Assembly (NCBI RefSeq): GCF_003751785.1
Contig: NZ_RKIE01000001.1
Span: 372,001 to 436,000, forward strand
Direction of reading: 5' to 3'
DNA: 64,000 bases
Source of the DNA: Frigoribacterium sp. PhB160
GTDB lineage: Bacteria > Actinomycetota > Actinomycetes > Actinomycetales > Microbacteriaceae
Position numbers and translations under genes: made by a program. Positions 14,377 to 23,801 of this stretch are shown here, piece after piece (position 1 is the stretch's first letter; each line of letters opens with the position of its first letter). The notes below the pieces were generated by a model, which made no database searches, was not told where the DNA came from, and saw only the letters and a list, made by a program, of their open reading frames with translations.

Positions 14377-17300
14377 ATGCTCACCGTCGAGTCGACACTG
14401 ACTCTCCCCTCCGTGCCCGCTGACCAGGCCGCCGCCGGCGTCGCCGCCTGGTCGGAGCCGATCACCGTCGACACGTACCTGCCGGGCGAGCCCGACCGCT
14501 ATCCGGCCTTCCTCGACGCCCGCGTGTACCAAGGATCGTCCGGCCGCGTCTTCCCGCTCCCGTTCCACGAGCGCATCTCCGCCGAGAAGCGGCCGCACCG
14601 CTGGGAGGCGGTGCACCTCGAGAACCGCTGGCTGCGCCTCGTCGTGCTGCCCCAGCTCGGCGGCCGCCTGCACGTCGCCTACGACAAGACGGCCGACTAC
14701 GACGTCTTCTACCGCAACAACGTCGTCAAGCCCGCCCTCGTCGGCCTCGCCGGTCCGTGGATATCCGGCGGCGTCGAGTTCAACTGGCCGCAGCACCACC
14801 GCCCCGCGACCTTCCTGCCGACCGACGTGTCGATCGAGCGCGAGGCCGACGGCGCCGTCACCGTCTGGTGCTCCGACCACGACCCGTTCGCCCGCATGAA
14901 GGGCATGCACGGCATCCGCCTCCGCCCCGACTCGTCGCTCATCGAGGCGCGCGTGCGCTTGTTCAACCGCAGCGACGAGACGCAGACCTTCCTCTGGTGG
15001 GCCAACGTCGCCGCGGCCGTGGGCGACGACTACCAGTCGTTCTTCCCCACCGACGTCCGCCACGTGGCCGACCACGCCAAGCGCGCGGTCGTCGACTTCC
15101 CGCGGGTGGACGGCGACTACTACGGCGTCGACTACCCCGCGCGCGTCGACGCCGGCCACCCCGACGCCGACCGCCTCGACTGGTACCGCAACATCCCCGT
15201 GCCGACGTCGTACATGGTCACGGCGACCGCCGACGACTTCTTCGGCGGGTACGACCACGGCAGGCAGGCGGGCTTCGTGCACTGGGCCGACCGCGCGATC
15301 TCGCCCGGCAAGAAGCAGTGGACCTGGGGCGACGCGCCCTTCGGCCACGCCTGGGACGCCAACCTCACCGACGGCGACGGCCCGTACGTCGAACTGATGG
15401 CGGGCGTCTACACCGACAACCAGCCCGACTTCTCGTTCCTCGCCCCCGGCGAGACGAAGTCGTTCAGCCAGTACTGGTACCCGATCACGGAGATCGGCCC
15501 CGCCCACCAGGCGACCCGCGACGCGGCGATGCGCCTCGACCTCGACGACGCCGTCCTCCGCGTCGGCCTCGCGGTCACCGCAGTGCGGTCGGGCGTCGAG
15601 CTCGTCGTCCGGGCCCTCGACGGGACCGTGCTCGACACGGTCGCCGTCGACGTCGAGCCCGGCGTGCCCGCGGTCGTCGACCGTCTGCTGCCGGCCGGCA
15701 CGCGCCTCCCCGACGTCGTCGTCGAGGCCCGTCACGACGGTCGCCTCCTCGTGGCCGTCGACGGGCGCGCCGTGCAGGGCCAGCTCGACGCGACCCGCGC
15801 CCCGCACCGCGGCGAGGGCAGCAGCACCGGGACGAGCGACGGCGCCGGGACGAGCGACAGCACCGCGTCGATCGAGAGCGCCCCCGCCGCCGCCGTGGCC
15901 CCGCCCGCCCCCGCCGACGTCGCCACGGTCGAGGAGCTCTTCCTCGTCGGCCAGTACCTCCGCCAGTACCGCCACGCGACGCGCTCGCCCGAGCCGTACT
16001 GGCGCGAGGCCCTCCGCCGTGATCCCGGCGACGTCCGCACGAACGTCGCGCTGGCCGCCCTGCTCCACGGCGCCGCCCGCTACGACGAGGCCCACGCCCT
16101 CCTCCGCACGGCCGTCGCCCGGCAGCTGACCTGGGCGCCGAACCCCGCCGACGGCGAGGCCCTCTACCGCCTGGGCCTCGTGCTGACGCGCCTCGGCCGG
16201 GTCGACGAGGCGAAGGAGGCGCTGGCCAAGTCGGCCTGGAACGCCGCCTGGGTGGCCCCCGCCTCGCTCGCCCTGGCCCGGCTCGCCGGCCCCGACGACG
16301 CCGAAGCCGCCGAGGCGCTGCTGCGCACCGCCCTGACGCACGGCAGCGACAACCTCCAGGTGCGCGACCTGCTGACGCTCGTGCTGCGCCGTCTCGACCG
16401 CCCCGCCGAGGCCGACCGGCTGCTCGCCGAGACGCTCGAGCTCGACCCGCTCGACCAGTGGGCCCGGCACCTCGCCGGCCAGCGGCTCACCGACGACGCC
16501 CCGACGCTGCTCGACGTGGCGCTCGAGTACGCGTCGTCGGGCTACGCCGACGAGGCGGCCGGCGTGCTCGACATCGCGCAGGGCGCGGTCGGCGCGACCG
16601 CGCTCGGCCAGGTCGCCGTCGGCCCGCTTCTGGCCTACCACCGCGCGTCGCTGCTGCTGCGGGCGGGCCGGGTCGACGAGGCCCGCCGCGCGCTCGCGAC
16701 GGTGCACGCCCTCGACGCGACCAACTGCCTGCCCTCGCGCCTCGACGACGTCGCCGCGCTGCTCGACGCGGTGGCGCTCGACCCCGGCGACGGCCTCGCC
16801 TGGTCGCTGCTCGGCAGCTGGTGGTACGACCGGGGCCGGGGACGCGACGCGGTCGAGGCCTGGCGCCGCGCCTCCTCGTGCGGTCTCGACGACGCGCAGG
16901 CGGCGGTCGTCGAGCGCAACCTCGGTGTCGCGTCGTACAACGTCCTGCACGAGCCCGCGACGGCCGCCCGGCACTACGACGAGGCGCTCCGACGACGCCC
17001 CGACGACGCCCGCCTCGTCTTCGAGCGCGACCAGCTCGCCGGCCGGCTCGGCGCCCCCGCCGCCGAGCGGCTGGCCGTGCTCGACGCCCGCCTCGACCTC
17101 GTCGCCGAGCGCGACGACCTCTGCGTCGTGCGGGCGGGCCTGCTCACGCGGGTCGGTCGGCACGCCGAGGCGCTCGCCGCCCTGTCGTCGCGAGCCTTCC
17201 AGCCCTGGGAGGGCGGTGAGGGCCAGGTGCTCGGCGCCTGGGACGACGCGTCGCTCGCCGCCGCCCGGCAGGCGCTCGCCGACGGCGACCCGGCGGCCGC

Positions 17301-17856
17301 CCGCCGTGCCGTCGAGGGCGCGCTGACGCCCCCCGCGAGCCTCGGCGAGGCACGTCACCCGCTGGCCACGACCGCCGAGCTGCACCTCGCGCTCGGCGAC
17401 GCCCTCGCCGCGGCGGGCGACGACGACGGCGCCCGCACGGCGTGGGCCGAGGCGTCGCGCGCCACCGGCGACTTCGCCGGCATGGCGACCCAGGCGTTCA
17501 CCGAGCGGAGCGGCGCGGTCGTGACCGCCCTCGTGCGGCTCGGTGACGCCGAGGGCGCTCGTGCCCTGCTCGACGAGTTCGACGCGTACGTGGACGAGCT
17601 GGGCCGGACGCCCGGCGAGGTCGACTACTTCGCGACGTCCCTGCCGTCGCTGCTGCTCTTCCACGACGACCCGCAGGACGTCCGCGACGCCGAGGTCGCG
17701 GTGCTCCGTCGCACCGTGTCCGGCCTCCGCGCCGACCTCGACGGCGAGCCCGCCCCCACCGACCGGGCCACCCCCGCCGACCCCACCGACCCGACCGGCC
17801 CCACCGACCCGACCGCCCCCGCGGTCACGCCCGGCGACGACGCCGTGCGCCCCTAG
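14377..17856 (+). CDS. DUF5107 domain and tetratricopeptide-repeat protein
   Basis: A 1159-residue cytoplasmic protein without signal peptide. Residues about 40-370 match DUF5107, a galactose-mutarotase-like beta-sandwich found with sugar-utilisation genes (LENRWLRLVVLPQLGGRL; FYRNNVVKPALVGLAGPWIS; GGVEFNWPQHHRPATFLPT; FLWWANVAAAV; GKKQWTWGDAPFGHAWDANL). From about residue 510 on come TPR-like helical pairs (VATVEELFLVGQYLRQYRHA; AALLHGAARYDEAHALLRTA; YRLGLVLTRLGRVDEAKEAL; LLLRAGRVDEARRALATV). The last 40 residues are a Pro/Thr/Asp-rich tail. First gene of the sugar operon; 15 bp before the binding protein. Probably recognises or remodels an oligosaccharide; exact activity unknown. Confidence 0.85.
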   Translation: MLTVESTLTLPSVPADQAAAGVAAWSEPITVDTYLPGEPDRYPAFLDARVYQGSSGRVFPLPFHERISAEKRPHRWEAVHLENRWLRLVVLPQLGGRLHVAYDKTADYDVFYRNNVVKPALVGLAGPWISGGVEFNWPQHHRPATFLPTDVSIEREADGAVTVWCSDHDPFARMKGMHGIRLRPDSSLIEARVRLFNRSDETQTFLWWANVAAAVGDDYQSFFPTDVRHVADHAKRAVVDFPRVDGDYYGVDYPARVDAGHPDADRLDWYRNIPVPTSYMVTATADDFFGGYDHGRQAGFVHWADRAISPGKKQWTWGDAPFGHAWDANLTDGDGPYVELMAGVYTDNQPDFSFLAPGETKSFSQYWYPITEIGPAHQATRDAAMRLDLDDAVLRVGLAVTAVRSGVELVVRALDGTVLDTVAVDVEPGVPAVVDRLLPAGTRLPDVVVEARHDGRLLVAVDGRAVQGQLDATRAPHRGEGSSTGTSDGAGTSDSTASIESAPAAAVAPPAPADVATVEELFLVGQYLRQYRHATRSPEPYWREALRRDPGDVRTNVALAALLHGAARYDEAHALLRTAVARQLTWAPNPADGEALYRLGLVLTRLGRVDEAKEALAKSAWNAAWVAPASLALARLAGPDDAEAAEALLRTALTHGSDNLQVRDLLTLVLRRLDRPAEADRLLAETLELDPLDQWARHLAGQRLTDDAPTLLDVALEYASSGYADEAAGVLDIAQGAVGATALGQVAVGPLLAYHRASLLLRAGRVDEARRALATVHALDATNCLPSRLDDVAALLDAVALDPGDGLAWSLLGSWWYDRGRGRDAVEAWRRASSCGLDDAQAAVVERNLGVASYNVLHEPATAARHYDEALRRRPDDARLVFERDQLAGRLGAPAAERLAVLDARLDLVAERDDLCVVRAGLLTRVGRHAEALAALSSRAFQPWEGGEGQVLGAWDDASLAAARQALADGDPAAARRAVEGALTPPASLGEARHPLATTAELHLALGDALAAAGDDDGARTAWAEASRATGDFAGMATQAFTERSGAVVTALVRLGDAEGARALLDEFDAYVDELGRTPGEVDYFATSLPSLLLFHDDPQDVRDAEVAVLRRTVSGLRADLDGEPAPTDRATPADPTDPTGPTDPTAPAVTPGDDAVRP

Positions 17857-17871
17857 AAAGGAACCCGCACC

Positions 17872-18879
17872 ATGACGACACCGACCAGGACGCGACGACG
17901 CGCCCTCGCCGCCGCCGCGCTGTTCGTCGCGACGGCCGCCCTCGCGGGCTGCTCCATCCCGAACGCCGGGGGAGGGGACGGCGGCACCGAGCGCATCGGC
18001 GCCCTCTACCTCGACTCGCAGGGCTTCTACGGCGGCGTGAAGAAGGGCGTGCAGGACGCCGCCGACGCCGACTCGAAGAAGGTCGACTTCATCGAGTCGA
18101 CCTCCGCGGGCGACGTCTCGAAGGAGAGCTCGTTCATGAACACGCTCACCTCGTCGGGCGTCAGCGCGATCATCATGTCGGCGGTCTCGACCGACGGCAG
18201 CGTGCCGGCCGTCCGCCAGGCCAGCGAGGCCGGCATCCCGGTGATCTGCTACAACACCTGCGTCAGCGACGACGCCGTCGACCAGTACGTGACGGCGTGG
18301 GTGCTGGGCGACCCGCTGAAGTTCGGCGGCGACCTGGGGAAGCAGGCCGCGGAGTACTTCACCGAGGCCGGCGTCACCGACCCGCAGATGGGCGTGATCA
18401 ACTGCGAGCAGTACGAGGTGTGCCAGCAGCGCTTCAAGGGCTTCTCGGAGGCGCTCACCGCCGCCCTGCCCGGCACGACCTTCGTCGCCAACCAGGAGGG
18501 CGCCGAGGTCGACACCGCGGTCTCGACCGCCGAGCAGATGCTCAGCGCCCACCCCGACCTCGACGGCATCTACGGCGAGGCCGGCGGCGCCACGGTCGGC
18601 GCGTACAAGGCCGTGCACACCCGCGGGCTCGTGGGCCAGGTCGCCGTCTTCGGCTCCGACATGACCAGCGACATCGCGGCCGAGCTGGCCGACGGCTCGG
18701 TGCTCAAGGCCGTCGTCGACATCAGCGGCATCGAGGCGGGCAAGCTCGCCTTCGCCGCCGCGCAGGACGCCATCGACGGCACCGAGCCCGACGAGAAGGT
18801 CGTCGCCGCCCCGATCGACCTGTACCTCACCGCGGACGCGGCGGGCTGGTCCGAGACGCACCCCGACGGCCTGCCGTGA
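17872..18879 (+). CDS. Sugar ABC transporter substrate-binding lipoprotein
   Basis: A 335-residue periplasmic-binding-protein type 1 (RbsB-like). The lipoprotein signal is clear: RTRRRALAAAAL, hydrophobic core and lipobox LAGC with Cys near residue 26, so it is anchored outside the membrane. Mature motifs: IGALYLDSQGFYGGVKKG, SGVSAIIMSAVSTDGSVP, EAGIPVICYNTC, GVINCEQYEVCQQRFKG, TAEQMLSAHPDLDGIYGEAG and VAVFGSDMTSDIAAELADG. The ribosome site AAAGGA precedes the ATG. It feeds the ATPase and permease encoded next. The paired Cys residues in CYNTCVSDD may form a disulfide. Ligand not predictable. Confidence 0.9.
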   Translation: MTTPTRTRRRALAAAALFVATAALAGCSIPNAGGGDGGTERIGALYLDSQGFYGGVKKGVQDAADADSKKVDFIESTSAGDVSKESSFMNTLTSSGVSAIIMSAVSTDGSVPAVRQASEAGIPVICYNTCVSDDAVDQYVTAWVLGDPLKFGGDLGKQAAEYFTEAGVTDPQMGVINCEQYEVCQQRFKGFSEALTAALPGTTFVANQEGAEVDTAVSTAEQMLSAHPDLDGIYGEAGGATVGAYKAVHTRGLVGQVAVFGSDMTSDIAAELADGSVLKAVVDISGIEAGKLAFAAAQDAIDGTEPDEKVVAAPIDLYLTADAAGWSETHPDGLP

Positions 18880-18885
18880 TCGGCA

Positions 18886-18915
18886 GGGGGAGCCCGGCCC
18901 GCGCCGGGCTCCCCC
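18886..18915 (+). terminator. Intercistronic hairpin between binding-protein and ATPase genes
   Basis: Perfect 12-bp stem (GGGGGAGCCCGG pairing with CCGGGCTCCCCC) with a six-base loop, seven bases after the binding-protein stop. Such hairpins behind binding-protein genes commonly stabilise the upstream mRNA or partly terminate, giving more binding protein than ATPase. There is no T tract. Confidence 0.65.
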
Positions 18916-18958
18916 TCGCCCGCTCCCCGCTCCACCACCCGATCCACGGAGGACCCCC

Positions 18959-20521
18959 TTGTCAGAGTCGACAGCCGGCACCCCGGCCCCGCCGCTCGAT
19001 CCCGCCCGCGACCGCGGCGCCCCGATCGCCGAGGCCCGCGGCGTCAGCCAGGTCTACCCCGGCGTCACCGCGCTCGACGGCGTCGACTTCGCCGTGCACG
19101 CCGGAGAGGTCCGTGCCCTGCTCGGCCAGAACGGCGCCGGCAAGTCGACGCTGATCCGCCTGCTCAGCGGCGTCGAGACCCCCTCGGCCGGCGAGGTGCT
19201 GCTCGGCGGCCGACCGCTCGGCGACGGCGGCGTGACGGCGGCCTCGGCCGCCGGCGTGGCCACCTGCTACCAGGAGCTCAGCCTCGTCCCCGGCGTCACC
19301 GTCGCCGAGAACCTCGCGATGGGCCGCTGGCCCCGCGGCCGGTTCGGCATCGACACGCGCGCCATGGTCGAGCGGGCCCGGGCGACGTTCGAGCGCCTCG
19401 GCGCCGACATCGACGTGCTCGCCGAGGTGGCCGGGCTGACGCTGGCGCAGCAGCAGATCGTCGAGATCGGGCGGGCCCTGCAGGACGACCCGCGCCTCCT
19501 CATCCTCGACGAGCCGACGAGCGCGCTCGCGGCCGCCGAGGTCGACCTCGTGCTCGACACCGTGAAGCGGCTCGCCGCCCAGGGGGTCGCGGTGCTCTAC
19601 GTCAGCCACCGCATGGACGAGATCCGCCAGATCGCCGACACGGCGACCGTCATGCGCAACGGGAAGGTCGTCGAGACGGTCTCGATCGCGGGCAGCGACA
19701 CCGCCCACATCATCGAGCTGATGATCGGCGCCGACCCCGAGGAGCGCGCCGTCGCCACCCGACCGGCGACCTCCGGCGAGGTGCTGCTCAGCGTCGCCGA
19801 CCTCGACGTCGCGCCGAAGCTGCGCGGCGTCAGCTTCGAGGGCCGTGCGGGCGAGGTGCTCGGCATCGCCGGGCTGCTCGGCTCGGGCCGCACCGAGCTG
19901 TTGCAGGCGATCGCCGGGTTCCGCCCTGCGTCGGGCGGCACGATCGCGATCGCCGGTTCCGTCGTCGACCGGCCCACCGCCTCCCGCATGCTGTCGCTCG
20001 GCGTCGGCATGACGCCGGAGGACCGCAAGGGCCGCGGCGTCGTGCCCGGCCTCGGCATCGACGAGAACATCGTCATGAGCGACTTCGGCGCGGTGAGCCG
20101 GGGAGGCGCGTTGTCGGCCGGCGCGATCGCCACCGCCACGCGGGCCCTCGCCGAGAAGCTGAACATCAAGGCGCACGACCTGTCGCGTCCCATCAGCACC
20201 CTGAGCGGCGGCAACCAGCAGAAGGCGGTCATCGCCCGCTGGCTGCACGCCGACAGCCGCGTGCTGCTGCTCGACGAGCCCACCCGGGGCGTCGACGTCG
20301 AGGCGAAGGCGCAGATCTACGAGATCATGCGCGCCGTCGCCGACACCGGCAAGCTCGTCGTCTTCGTCTCGAGCGAGGTCGAGGAGCTGCCGCTCGCCTG
20401 CGACCGCGTGCTCGTCCTCCGCGACGGCGGGCTCCGCGAGGAGTTCCGCGCCCCCGACATCTCCCTGCCCGTGCTGCTCGAGGCCTCCATGGCCTCGGGC
20501 GAGAGAAGGACGACCCGATGA
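18959..20521 (+). CDS. Sugar ABC transporter ATP-binding protein (two ATPase domains)
   Basis: A 520-residue RbsA/MglA-type ATPase. Domain 1: Walker A LLGQNGAGKSTLI near residue 57, signature LTLAQQQIVEIGRAL, Walker B LLILDEPTSALAAAEV. Domain 2 (from about 270): degenerate Walker A IAGLLGSGRTELLQ, signature STLSGGNQQKAVIARWL, Walker B VLLLDEPTRGVDVEAK. The degenerate second site is normal for this family. TTG is the start because GGAGG lies seven bases before it and no in-frame ATG or GTG serves. It overlaps the permease by four bases (ATGA). It energises uptake with the adjacent binding protein and permease. Confidence 0.93.
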   Translation: MSESTAGTPAPPLDPARDRGAPIAEARGVSQVYPGVTALDGVDFAVHAGEVRALLGQNGAGKSTLIRLLSGVETPSAGEVLLGGRPLGDGGVTAASAAGVATCYQELSLVPGVTVAENLAMGRWPRGRFGIDTRAMVERARATFERLGADIDVLAEVAGLTLAQQQIVEIGRALQDDPRLLILDEPTSALAAAEVDLVLDTVKRLAAQGVAVLYVSHRMDEIRQIADTATVMRNGKVVETVSIAGSDTAHIIELMIGADPEERAVATRPATSGEVLLSVADLDVAPKLRGVSFEGRAGEVLGIAGLLGSGRTELLQAIAGFRPASGGTIAIAGSVVDRPTASRMLSLGVGMTPEDRKGRGVVPGLGIDENIVMSDFGAVSRGGALSAGAIATATRALAEKLNIKAHDLSRPISTLSGGNQQKAVIARWLHADSRVLLLDEPTRGVDVEAKAQIYEIMRAVADTGKLVVFVSSEVEELPLACDRVLVLRDGGLREEFRAPDISLPVLLEASMASGERRTTR

Positions 20522-21564
20522 CCACCACGCTCGACCCCACGACCGCCCCGACCCGACCCGGAGGCGCGCCCCGCGACGGCGCCGTCGGTCGCGTCCGCGA
20601 CACCTTCCGCCGCAACACCACGCTCGTCAACATCGTCGGCCTGCTCGTCGCGATCGTGCTGCTCTACCTGTACCTCATGTTCAACGCGGTGGGCTTCTTC
20701 ACCGTCGCGAACCAGAGCGGCCTGCTCCGCGACGCCGCGCTGATCGGCATCGCCGCGACCGGCATGACCCTCGTCATCATCGCCGGCGAGATCGACGTGA
20801 GCACCGGCCCCGCCGTCGCGCTCTCGTCGGTCATCGTCGCCGTCGCCATGACGCAGTGGGGGCTGCCGGCGCTGCTCGCGATCCTCCTCACCCTCGTCGT
20901 CGGCGCCGGGTGGGGCGCCCTCGCGGGCGTCCTCCGCGCTCGCTTCCTCGTGCCGTCGTTCATCGCGACGCTCGGGCTGTGGAGCGTGCTGCGCGGCCTC
21001 GGCCAGTTCGGCACCGACGCGCTGCCCGTGCCGCTGCCGATCGACGAGCCGGTCATGCCGTTCCTCACCGGGACGATCGTCGGCGTCCCCACGCCCGCGG
21101 TCGTCATGATCGTCGCCTTCCTGGTGTTCGCGTTCGTCGCCCGCAAGACGGCCTTCGGCCGCTCGGTCTTCGCCATCGGCGGCAACGCGGCCGCCGCCCG
21201 CCTCGCCGGCATCAAGGTCGCCCGGGTGCGGATCGTCCTGTTCGCGATCATGGGCATGCTCGGCGCCCTCAGCGGCGTGCTGCTCGCCGCCCGCCTCGGC
21301 TCGGGCAACGCCGGCGCCGCCAACGGGCTCGAGTTCGACGTCATCGCGGCGGTCGTCATCGGCGGCACGGCGATGTCGGGCGGACGCGGCAGCCTCGTCG
21401 GCACGTTCCTCGGCGTCATCTTCATCACCCTCATCGGCAACGGGCTCGTGCTGCTCGGCGTCGACTCGTTCCTGCAGAGCGTCGTGCGAGGCGTGATCAT
21501 CGTGCTCGCCGTGCTGCTCAACGTCACCCTGTCGCGCAAGCGCGGATCCCTCGAGGAGAACTGA
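20518..21564 (+). CDS. Sugar ABC transporter permease (RbsC-like)
   Basis: A 348-residue integral membrane protein of the BPD_transp_2 class with about eight to ten transmembrane segments after a short charged N terminus. Typical family stretches are GIAATGMTLVIIAGEIDVST, RFLVPSFIATLGLWSVLRG, FAIGGNAAAARLAGIKV and the ATPase-coupling/late segment FDVIAAVVIGGTAMSGGRGS. The ATG overlaps the ATPase stop (ATGA), and the ribosome site GAGAGAAGGA lies inside the ATPase gene. Only one permease gene is present, so it acts as a homodimer, as in other ribose-type importers. Confidence 0.92.
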   Translation: MTTTLDPTTAPTRPGGAPRDGAVGRVRDTFRRNTTLVNIVGLLVAIVLLYLYLMFNAVGFFTVANQSGLLRDAALIGIAATGMTLVIIAGEIDVSTGPAVALSSVIVAVAMTQWGLPALLAILLTLVVGAGWGALAGVLRARFLVPSFIATLGLWSVLRGLGQFGTDALPVPLPIDEPVMPFLTGTIVGVPTPAVVMIVAFLVFAFVARKTAFGRSVFAIGGNAAAARLAGIKVARVRIVLFAIMGMLGALSGVLLAARLGSGNAGAANGLEFDVIAAVVIGGTAMSGGRGSLVGTFLGVIFITLIGNGLVLLGVDSFLQSVVRGVIIVLAVLLNVTLSRKRGSLEEN

Positions 21565-21566
21565 CC

Positions 21567-22757
21567 ATGACCACGACCGCACCCTCCCCGGCCGACGCGA
21601 CCCGCGCCTCCTCGTCGCCCTCGGGCACCATGCAGGGCGTCTTCCTGCCCGGCGACCGCACGGCGGTGCTGCGCACCCACGACATCCCGACGCCCGGCCC
21701 CGGCCAGGTGCTCGTGCAGGTCGGCGCGAGCGGCATCTGCGGCAGCGACATCGGCTTCATCTACGGCGGCTACAAGACGCACAAGGGGCTCGACGGCGCC
21801 CCCGCGTACCAGGGCGTCGTGGCGGGCCACGAGCCCTGCGGACGCATCGTCTCGTCGGGCCCCGGCGTCACCCGCTTCGGCGTCGGCGACGACGTCATCG
21901 TGTACCACATCCAGGGCTGCGGCCGGTGCCGCAACTGCCGGGCGGGCTACTTCATCAGCTGCACCGACCAGCCCCACAAGGCGTCGTACGGCTGGCAGCG
22001 CGACGGCGGCCACGCCGAGTACGTGCTCGTCGACGAGTCGACCTGCGTCCCCCTGCCGGACGGGCTGTCGTACGTCGACGGCGCTCTGATCGCGTGCGGC
22101 TTCGGCACGGCGTACGAGGGCCTGCGGCGCACGGGCGTGCACGGCGGCGAGGACCTCCTCGTCGTCGGGCTCGGGCCCGTCGGCCTCGCCGCCGCGATGC
22201 TCGGGCGCCTGCTCGGGGCCCGTCGCGTGATCGGCGTCGAGCGCTCGCCCGAGCGCATCGAGTTCGTGCGGGCCACGGGCCTCGTCGACGACGTCGTGCT
22301 CGCCGACGCCGACGCGGTGCAGAACGTCCTCGCCCTGACCGACGGCGTCGGCTGCCAGGTCGCCGTCGACTGCTCCGGCAGCATGCCGGGCCGGTCGACC
22401 GCGGTCGAGGCGGCGGCCGAGTGGGGCCGCGTCGGACTGCTCGGCGAGGGCGGACGGCTCGAGACCGAGGTCTCGGACACCCTCCTGCACAAGCAGCTCA
22501 CGCTGACGGCTTCGTGGGTGACGTCGCTGCAGGGCATGGAGGACGTCGCGCGCATGATCGCCGAGGGCGGCCTCAGCCCCGAGATCGTCGTCTCGCACCG
22601 CCTGCCCCTCACCGACGCCGACGAGGCGTACCGGATCGCGGCCGCCGGGGCCACGGGCAAGGTCGTCCTGGTCCCCGCGGGCGCTCCCGTGCGCGAGGAG
22701 CCGGTCGGGCGCGAGCCGGCCGGGCGCGAGCCGGTCGTCACCTCGGCCGACGCGTGA
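21567..22757 (+). CDS. Zinc-dependent medium-chain alcohol/polyol dehydrogenase
   Basis: A 396-residue MDR dehydrogenase. Catalytic zinc ligands lie in GASGICGSDIGF and GHEPCGR; the structural zinc lobe is GCGRCRNCRAGYFISC (four Cys, C-x2-C-x2-C-x7-C); the NAD(P) site is LVVGLGPVGLAAAMLGRL near residue 195. The first 20 residues are a Ser/Thr/Ala-rich leader and the last 20 contain the repeat REPVGREPAGREPV, both outside the usual fold. Start ATG is two bases after the permease stop, with GAGGAG upstream. It probably oxidises the imported sugar or polyol at a secondary hydroxyl. Confidence 0.88.
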   Translation: MTTTAPSPADATRASSSPSGTMQGVFLPGDRTAVLRTHDIPTPGPGQVLVQVGASGICGSDIGFIYGGYKTHKGLDGAPAYQGVVAGHEPCGRIVSSGPGVTRFGVGDDVIVYHIQGCGRCRNCRAGYFISCTDQPHKASYGWQRDGGHAEYVLVDESTCVPLPDGLSYVDGALIACGFGTAYEGLRRTGVHGGEDLLVVGLGPVGLAAAMLGRLLGARRVIGVERSPERIEFVRATGLVDDVVLADADAVQNVLALTDGVGCQVAVDCSGSMPGRSTAVEAAAEWGRVGLLGEGGRLETEVSDTLLHKQLTLTASWVTSLQGMEDVARMIAEGGLSPEIVVSHRLPLTDADEAYRIAAAGATGKVVLVPAGAPVREEPVGREPAGREPVVTSADA

Positions 22758-23785
22758 CCGCGGGCCCGGCCGAGCCGCTCGACGCCACGGGTGGGGCCGG
22801 GCCGCTCCCGGCGCCGGTGGTGGCCCCCGCCGGGACGCCCGAGCTGCCCCTGCTGCGGGTCGCCACGGCCGACCTCGTGCTGACGTTCGCCCCGACGCGC
22901 GGGGGTCGCCTGCTCTCGCTCGTCGCCGGTGGCCGCGAGCTGCTCTGGCACGACCCGCTCCTGCTCGACTCCGACCTGGCGCCCGTGCGGCCGGTCGCGA
23001 GCTGGCCGGCGAGCGACGGCGACATGTCGACCTGGGCCAACGTCGGCGGCTCGAAGACCTGGCCGGCCCCGCAGGGCTGGTCGGGCCCCGAGGAGTGGGC
23101 CGGCCCGCCCGACCCCGTGCTCGACTCGGGAGCGTGGACGGCCGCCTGGACCACGACCCCGGGCCTCGCGACCGTCACCCTGACGAGCGCCGACGACCCG
23201 CGCTCGGGCCTCCGCGTCGAGCGCCGCTTCACGGTCCCCTCGAGCGGCACCGCGTTCACGCAGACGGCCACCTTCACCAACGTCTCGGCCGTCCCGCGCA
23301 CCTGGTCGATCTGGGAGGTCTGCCAGGTCGACACCGCCGGAGGCGCGGGTCGGCCCGTCGAGGAGGCCGCCGTCGTCGTCGCCCACGCCGAGCGCCCCGT
23401 GGAGCTCGACCTGGGCAGCTGGGAGGGCCGAGTCGCCTCGACCCGGCACGGCGACGACGTGCTGCTGCCGGTCGGGTCGGGCGTGGCCAAGCGCGGGTAC
23501 CCGGAGGCGTCGGGCTCGGTCGCGTACCGCGCCGACGGCCTCGCGCTCGAGCTCGCGACCGTGCCCGTGCCCGGGCCCGGGGGGACGTGGCCCGACGGCG
23601 GATCCAAGGTCGAGGTGTGGCTGCAACGGCCGACGGCCGAGCCGATCACGTCCCTCGGCGACCTGCACCCCGCGGCGCACCTCGTCGAGCTCGAGGTGCT
23701 CGGGCCGCTGACGACGCTCGCGCCGGGCGGGTCGACGAGCCTCGACGTGTCGTGGAGCGTGTCGGTCGCCGACCGGAGCCGCTAG
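22754..23785 (+). CDS. DUF4380-like, aldose-epimerase-fold protein
   Basis: A 343-residue protein resembling the DUF4380/galactose-mutarotase beta-sandwich superfamily: LVLTFAPTRGGRLLSLVAGG, ELLWHDPLLL, DGDMSTWANVGGSKTWPAPQ and GGSKVEVWLQRPT; the GGSKTWPAPQGW stretch is especially characteristic. Neither a signal peptide nor a membrane segment is seen. The GTG overlaps the dehydrogenase stop (GTGA), so it is translationally coupled and the last gene of the sugar operon. It may epimerise or bind the anomeric form of the sugar. Catalytic residues cannot be assigned with confidence. The gene contains an in-frame GGAGGCGCGG decamer using the uncommon codon GGA. Confidence 0.72.
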   Translation: MTAGPAEPLDATGGAGPLPAPVVAPAGTPELPLLRVATADLVLTFAPTRGGRLLSLVAGGRELLWHDPLLLDSDLAPVRPVASWPASDGDMSTWANVGGSKTWPAPQGWSGPEEWAGPPDPVLDSGAWTAAWTTTPGLATVTLTSADDPRSGLRVERRFTVPSSGTAFTQTATFTNVSAVPRTWSIWEVCQVDTAGGAGRPVEEAAVVVAHAERPVELDLGSWEGRVASTRHGDDVLLPVGSGVAKRGYPEASGSVAYRADGLALELATVPVPGPGGTWPDGGSKVEVWLQRPTAEPITSLGDLHPAAHLVELEVLGPLTTLAPGGSTSLDVSWSVSVADRSR

Positions 23786-23801
23786 CCGGCGCCCGGGCGT
23801 C

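Noticed and set aside
13096-18981. A 1961-codon open frame antisense to the AraC/DUF5107/binding-protein region
   Set aside because: It is a high-GC shadow: Arg/Gly/Ala-rich without domains, while the opposite strand carries recognisable proteins with ribosome sites.
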